Both the position numbers and the translations under genes were made by a program. A stretch of 56,420 bases of DNA from positions 1-56,420 of IMG/VR virus record IMGVR_UViG_3300005548_000485. The stretch is one strand, 5' to 3'. Positions 52,769 to 56,420 of this stretch are shown here, in pieces; the first letter of the stretch is position 1; every line of letters starts with the position of its first letter. The notes under the pieces are model-generated. The model had not been told where the DNA came from and made no database searches. It saw only the letters and a list, made by a program, of their open reading frames with translations. This DNA comes from a virus.

Positions 52769-53448
52769 ACGAATACATGGCGCAGAAGATGGACGAACAG
52801 ATCGAGGGCGCGAACTCGGGACAGGAATTGTTGCCGTGTCCGTTTTGCGGCGGCGAAGCCACATTCAATTTCTGGTTGGGCAATGTGCAAGAGATTTACT
52901 GCAAAGCCTGCTTAGCGGCTATGAAATTTCGCTGCGATACAGACTGGATGCAGGAAAGCGCAATGCAGTGGAACTGCCGTTCCCCTATTCCCCCAAGGCA
53001 GTCGGAAGGTCGTATAGCCTTAGCCGCGAAGGCTTTGCGCGATGCACAGCGTGCCTATATGGCAGATCGCGGCAATGACACGCTTGGAAGAGTTGTCGCG
53101 AGGCGCGCGGAAGAACTGGATAGCGCACTCGCCGCGCAGCCCGTGGCGCAGTCAGGCGCGCCAGAGGGGTGGCAACCGATCGAGACGGCGCCGAAGGGTC
53201 GAACGATCTTACTCGGTTATTTCAATCCGCTAGGCAAATGGCGCACATTGCGCGGCACCTGGATAACTCAGGACGAGATCGACGACGAATGGGAAAGCGG
53301 CAGCGATTTCTTGGAGGGATGGTACGAAACGTCCGTAGAGGCCGACGACGTACCGAGTTGTTGGCCAACTAGCCCGACGCACTGGCAACCATTGCCGGCG
53401 CCGCTCGCCGCCGCGCCCACGCCGAGCATGCAGAGCAAGGAGGGGTGA
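52765..53448 (+). CDS. Lar-like zinc ribbon plus DUF551-like protein
   Basis: 227 residues from GTG 52765. ELLPCPFCGGEATFNFW with a second Cys pair is the Lar zinc ribbon. The C-terminus GWQPIETAPKGRTILLGYFN, then PTHWQPLPAP, is DUF551-like. Same two-part plan as 36094-36477 but longer. Possibly anti-restriction. Confidence 0.72.
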   Translation: MNEYMAQKMDEQIEGANSGQELLPCPFCGGEATFNFWLGNVQEIYCKACLAAMKFRCDTDWMQESAMQWNCRSPIPPRQSEGRIALAAKALRDAQRAYMADRGNDTLGRVVARRAEELDSALAAQPVAQSGAPEGWQPIETAPKGRTILLGYFNPLGKWRTLRGTWITQDEIDDEWESGSDFLEGWYETSVEADDVPSCWPTSPTHWQPLPAPLAAAPTPSMQSKEG

Positions 53449-53597
53449 TGACTATTTCCTACCTCTCACTGCTCTGGTCGCTCGCCTGGTACATCCCGTA
53501 CAGCCGAACGTCGAAATCAGTCTATGGCGTGCTGTGCCTGCTCGGGTGGGTTGTGTTCTTTGGGTGGTGTGGGTGGGTGATTTGGGGGACGAGATGA
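53448..53597 (+). CDS. Small membrane protein
   Basis: 49 residues (TGATG overlap). Two membrane segments (SLLWSLAWYIPY; VLCLLGWVVFFGWCGWVIW). Function unknown. Confidence 0.55.
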   Translation: MTISYLSLLWSLAWYIPYSRTSKSVYGVLCLLGWVVFFGWCGWVIWGTR

Positions 53598-53806
53598 AAT
53601 CTGGAAACACGTCCGCTCCGTTTGCGCCTGAGCATGACGATGTTGGCGAGCACATTTGCCGCTATCCACATGGCATACGTGTCTGCGCGCCGCACGGCTT
53701 CGATATGACATGCGCTCTGTGCGGAAGATCGAGAATTCATGCAGCGCCATTCCGTCGTTACTTGGATGCTGACGGCAAGCCTCTGCATTCGGGAAACGGC
53801 GCCTAA
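53594..53806 (+). CDS. Small Cys/His-rich hypothetical protein
   Basis: 70 residues from ATG 53594. Contains HICRYPHGIRVCAPHGFDMT then CALCGRSRIHAA, a likely zinc-binding site. Ends in TAA. Function unknown. Confidence 0.58.
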   Translation: MKSGNTSAPFAPEHDDVGEHICRYPHGIRVCAPHGFDMTCALCGRSRIHAAPFRRYLDADGKPLHSGNGA

Positions 53807-53858
53807 TCCTTCCCTCTTTCGCGGATCGTCCGCCGGGGTGAACTTTTTGGAGATTGAA

Positions 53859-54038
53859 ATGCTTGGTTGGATTGCAGAACGTCAATACAACAGGTTTGAT
53901 CCGCTATGGATCGCCCTGGTCGCGCTTGCCATTCGTGATGATAACTGGTTCGCAGCAGCAGTCTTCGTCGTTATTGGTGTCTCAATATCGGTTGTGATTG
54001 AGCATTTGGCCAAGCGCGCAACAAAACACACAGCCTAA
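53859..54038 (+). CDS. Small membrane protein
   Basis: 59 residues from ATG 53859, preceded by GGAG. Membrane segment WFAAAVFVVIGVSISVVIEH. Ends in TAA. Function unknown. Confidence 0.58.
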   Translation: MLGWIAERQYNRFDPLWIALVALAIRDDNWFAAAVFVVIGVSISVVIEHLAKRATKHTA

Positions 54039-54061
54039 TCTAGCGGAGTGAGGAAGAGAGA

Positions 54062-54235
54062 ATGAAAACGGCAAAAAGTCTTATCGGCAAGTTGAAGGTG
54101 TTGCAGGCAAGAATGGCGAAGGATCGTGACGCCTTGCGCGAACTTCGCGACGAGGCCGAACAAATCTTGGAAGACTGCGACGAGGCAAACGACGATTTGG
54201 AGCGCGCCATTGATGCGCTTAGCCGGTTGCAATAA
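54062..54235 (+). CDS. Small coiled-coil protein
   Basis: 57 residues from ATG 54062, nearly all helical and charged (KLKVLQARMAKDRDALRELR, ILEDCDEANDDLERAIDA). Ends in TAA. Function unknown. Confidence 0.6.
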   Translation: MKTAKSLIGKLKVLQARMAKDRDALRELRDEAEQILEDCDEANDDLERAIDALSRLQ

Positions 54236-54273
54236 ATAGCCAGCGACTGATTGCGGGATAAGACGAGGAACCC

Positions 54274-54522
54274 ATGCACCCATCGAATGAGATCAGCCGC
54301 TTGCGGCGTCGCGTGAACAGGGCGCGCAATTTCCCTATTAACACCTGTCCGGCAAGTCGCCATCTGCATTCGATCGCCGATATATTGCTCGACAAAAAAC
54401 GGAAGTCGCCGATAGAGGGATGCTGGGATGCGGAGCACATGGCAGGCACAATGCTATCGGTGCTCGAATCGTTGTGGAAGGCCAGAACCGAACTTGCGCG
54501 ATTGAAGGCTGAGACGCAGTGA
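54274..54522 (+). CDS. Small helical hypothetical protein
   Basis: 82 residues from ATG 54274. Basic N-terminus (NEISRLRRRVNRARNFPINT) and helical C-terminus (VLESLWKARTELARLKAET). Common position before xis. Function unknown. Confidence 0.6.
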   Translation: MHPSNEISRLRRRVNRARNFPINTCPASRHLHSIADILLDKKRKSPIEGCWDAEHMAGTMLSVLESLWKARTELARLKAETQ

Positions 54523-54553
54523 GCGCCGCTGAGAAGCTACTGAGGGTTGAGCC

Positions 54554-54790
54554 GTGACTGCGCAACTTATCTCGTTGGAAGATTGGGCCGCGTCCGTCTA
54601 CGGCGGGAAGGCGCCATCGCTGTACACTCTGCGGCGCTGGGCGCGTGACGGCAATATTCAGCCCAAGCCGGAAAAGCACGGCAGGACGTACTTTGTCGTT
54701 CCTGGCGCATCGTACAAGGCAAACCCATATGGCAGGCGTTCGCGCCTACTGGACCGCGTGAATGTCACCGCACCCAAGAAGTGTGCGTAA
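54554..54790 (+). CDS. xis: Excisionase
   Basis: 78 residues from GTG 54554. Winged-helix excisionase pattern: ISLEDWAASVYGGKAPSLYT, LRRWARDGNIQPKPEKHGRT, YFVVPGASYKANP. It overlaps the integrase start by 29 bp, as in lambda. Directs prophage excision. Confidence 0.88.
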   Translation: MTAQLISLEDWAASVYGGKAPSLYTLRRWARDGNIQPKPEKHGRTYFVVPGASYKANPYGRRSRLLDRVNVTAPKKCA

Positions 54791-55850
54791 CCGAAAGCTT
54801 CCGCCTGGATTGCGTGTTCGCGACGGGTATTTTTCGTGGCGACACCCGGAGACGGGCAAGGAATTCGGCCTTGGTCGCGACCGCGATAAGGCAATCGCCG
54901 AAGCCAACGAGGCGAACATTCACATCGCTGGCGTTGCCGGTCATGTCAGGCTCGTTGACCGGCTCAGCGGACAGTCGGACCATTCGCTTGGCGCGTGGCT
55001 GGATAACTACGAACGTTTGCTGGCCTCACGCAAGCTCAAGGCCAACACGCAGCGATCCAACAAGAGCCGTCTGAAACTCATTCGCTCAAAGCTCGATCTG
55101 TCACTCGCAATCGAGCGCATCACCACAAAGATGCTAGCCGACTTTCTCAACGGACTGCGCGCCGAAGGAAAGGCGCGTACAGCGCAGGCGATGCGCTCGC
55201 TATTGCTCGATGTTTTCCGCGAGGCCGTGGCGGATGGATGGATCGAAACAAATCCCGTTCTCGTCACGCGCAACGAATTGGTCGAGGTGCAGAGAGCGCG
55301 CCTCACCCTTGATGTGTATCTGCGCGCCCGTGAAACGGCGACAGGTTGGATGGCGAATGCGATGGATCTGGCGATTGTCTCAGCCCAACGTCGGGAAGAT
55401 GTCGCGGACGCCAAGTTTCCCGACTTCCACGATGACGCATGGTTCTGCGTTCAGGGGAAAACGGGTAACAGGCTTTGCCTGCCGCTTTCCCTGCGCCTCG
55501 CGGCGGTGGGGCTATCGCTGAGTGACGTGCTCAGTCGGTGCCGCTCTACGGGCGTCCTGAGCCGGTTCCTGATCCATCAGACTCGACCGCGCGGCAACTC
55601 GAAGGTCGGATCGCAGATTTGGGTTGATACCATCACGCGGCATTTCAGCGCCGCTGTCGAAGCGCTTGGCATTGATTGGGAAGGGAAGACGCCGCCAACG
55701 TTCCACGAAATCCGCAGTCTGTCGGAGCGCCTGTACGCCGAGCAGGGGAACGTGAACACACAGGAATTGCTCGGCCACAAAGACCCGAGAATGACGGCTG
55801 TTTACCACGACTCGCGCGGCGCAGAGTGGGTTAGGGTCGCAGTGCGGTAA
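54762..55850 (+). CDS. int: Tyrosine integrase (lambda type)
   Basis: 362 residues from ATG 54762. N-terminal arm-site DNA-binding domain (LPPGLRVRDGYFSWRHPETG), SAM-like core domain, and catalytic domain with the first Arg in VSAQRREDVADAK, HEIRSLSERLYAEQG, and LLGHKDPRMTAVYHDSRG with the tyrosine nucleophile. All key residues are present, so the phage should be able to lysogenise. The attachment site is not identified. Confidence 0.93.
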   Translation: MSPHPRSVRNRKLPPGLRVRDGYFSWRHPETGKEFGLGRDRDKAIAEANEANIHIAGVAGHVRLVDRLSGQSDHSLGAWLDNYERLLASRKLKANTQRSNKSRLKLIRSKLDLSLAIERITTKMLADFLNGLRAEGKARTAQAMRSLLLDVFREAVADGWIETNPVLVTRNELVEVQRARLTLDVYLRARETATGWMANAMDLAIVSAQRREDVADAKFPDFHDDAWFCVQGKTGNRLCLPLSLRLAAVGLSLSDVLSRCRSTGVLSRFLIHQTRPRGNSKVGSQIWVDTITRHFSAAVEALGIDWEGKTPPTFHEIRSLSERLYAEQGNVNTQELLGHKDPRMTAVYHDSRGAEWVRVAVR

Positions 55851-55862
55851 GGAGGAAAAAGA

Positions 55863-56420
55863 ATGCCACGTCAACGAATCTTACATAACGCAAGACTGCC
55901 CAAGGGTCTGCGGTGTCGCGATGGCTACTATTCCTTCCGAGATTGCTCTGGCAAAGAACACGGCCTAGGACGCGACGAAGCGGAGGCGGTCAAGTTCGCC
56001 GATGGCATCACTGCGACTTATCCGAACGGGTTTGAGAGGGTCGCAAAGCATTCGGCTCGGGCGATGACTAATTCAGCATTTTCTGAGATGGCCATGCGCG
56101 CATTTTCATTCATGGTCACAAGGGCGAAAAAAGACGGTCGCGAAGTGATGTCCAAGGATGAATTTCTTGAGCTATGGCGCGGATCGTATGGGATGTGCGA
56201 ACTAACCAGAATCAGGTTTTCAGCGCAGCGCATGAAGGGCTGCACAAAGCGGCCTTGGATGCCAAGCGTTGACCGAAGGGATTGCTCGAAAGGCTACACG
56301 GCGGACAACTGCCGCTTAGTATGCGTTGCGGTGAATTTGGCCCTGAATGAATTTGGCGATGCCGTGCTTATGCAGATAGCCAGATCAATGCTTGCTGCCG
56401 GAAAACTCAGGGTTGCTTAA
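55863..56420 (+). CDS. Integrase-like arm-binding domain fused to HNH-like domain
   Basis: 185 residues from ATG 55863 (AAGGAGG upstream) to TAA at the last base. Residues 10-45 (LPKGLRCRDGYYSFRDCSGK, then EHGLGRDEAEA) match the integrase N-terminal domain of the preceding gene. The C-terminus (YGMCELTRIRFS, then PSVDRRDCSKGYTADNCRLV) is a phage HNH-like module. It may compete for or act at att arm sites. The catalytic status of the HNH is unclear. Confidence 0.75.
   Translation: MPRQRILHNARLPKGLRCRDGYYSFRDCSGKEHGLGRDEAEAVKFADGITATYPNGFERVAKHSARAMTNSAFSEMAMRAFSFMVTRAKKDGREVMSKDEFLELWRGSYGMCELTRIRFSAQRMKGCTKRPWMPSVDRRDCSKGYTADNCRLVCVAVNLALNEFGDAVLMQIARSMLAAGKLRVA

Overview
The window reads as one essentially complete genome of a temperate, lambda-like tailed phage with a long-tail (siphovirus-type) morphogenesis module. 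It has a CI-like repressor, a tyrosine integrase with an excisionase, an HK97-type head module and a tape measure protein. The host is probably a proteobacterium. The phage tmRNA is of the circularly permuted two-piece kind known from alpha- and some betaproteobacteria, and a betaproteobacterium is my best guess (inference). The left edge cuts a tail gene. If the molecule is circular, that gene would stop 12 codons inside the right end.

The central feature is a split genetic code. From position 1 to about 36.1 kb (late genes, nearly all on the minus strand) reading frames are repeatedly interrupted by TAG, and only by TAG. Read as a sense codon, TAG restores normal-length terminase, portal, protease, capsid, tail tube, tape measure, tail tip, holin and endolysin genes. 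I count about 80 in-frame TAGs in about 26 genes. These genes stop only at TGA or TAA. The phage encodes a tRNA with anticodon CUA at 27239-27315. Its acceptor resembles tRNA-Gln, so TAG most likely means glutamine. From 36.1 to 56.4 kb (replication, lysogeny, rightward accessory and integration genes) no gene contains an in-frame TAG. The repressor is the one gene there that uses TAG as its stop.

Layout, left to right: tail tip and fibre-like genes (1-5.6 kb); tape measure (5.6-10.4); tail chaperones with a -1 frameshift (10.4-11.0); tail completion and tube genes (11.1-12.1); HNH endonuclease (12.1-13.0); DUF3168-type protein (13.1-13.5); glycosyltransferase/methyltransferase cluster (13.5-17.4); head-tail connectors (17.4-18.4); collagen-like protein (18.4-19.4); portal, capsid, protease and terminases (19.4-25.5); second HNH (25.6-26.4) and a small HNH (26.5-26.8); eight tRNAs including the suppressor (27.2-28.3); small late genes and lysis cassette (28.3-32.0); peptidase-like, phosphoesterase and nucleotide genes (32.1-33.9); permuted tmRNA (34.1-34.6); a possible late regulator (35.2-35.4); leftward early operon with recombination, DNA methylation, helicase, SpoU and replication genes (35.4-44.7); repressor and operators (44.9-45.5); rightward accessory/recombination operon (46.5-54.5); xis, int and an Int-N/HNH-like fusion gene (54.6-56.4).

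How it may work together (inference): early and lysogeny genes are readable in the host's standard code. When the late leftward transcript is made, it carries both the amber suppressor tRNA and a tmRNA. The suppressor allows capsid, tail and lysis proteins to be completed. The tmRNA could rescue ribosomes that run past host TAG stops into message 3' ends. A repressor that ends in TAG would gain a 22-23 residue tail under suppression, which could couple the code switch to commitment to lysis.
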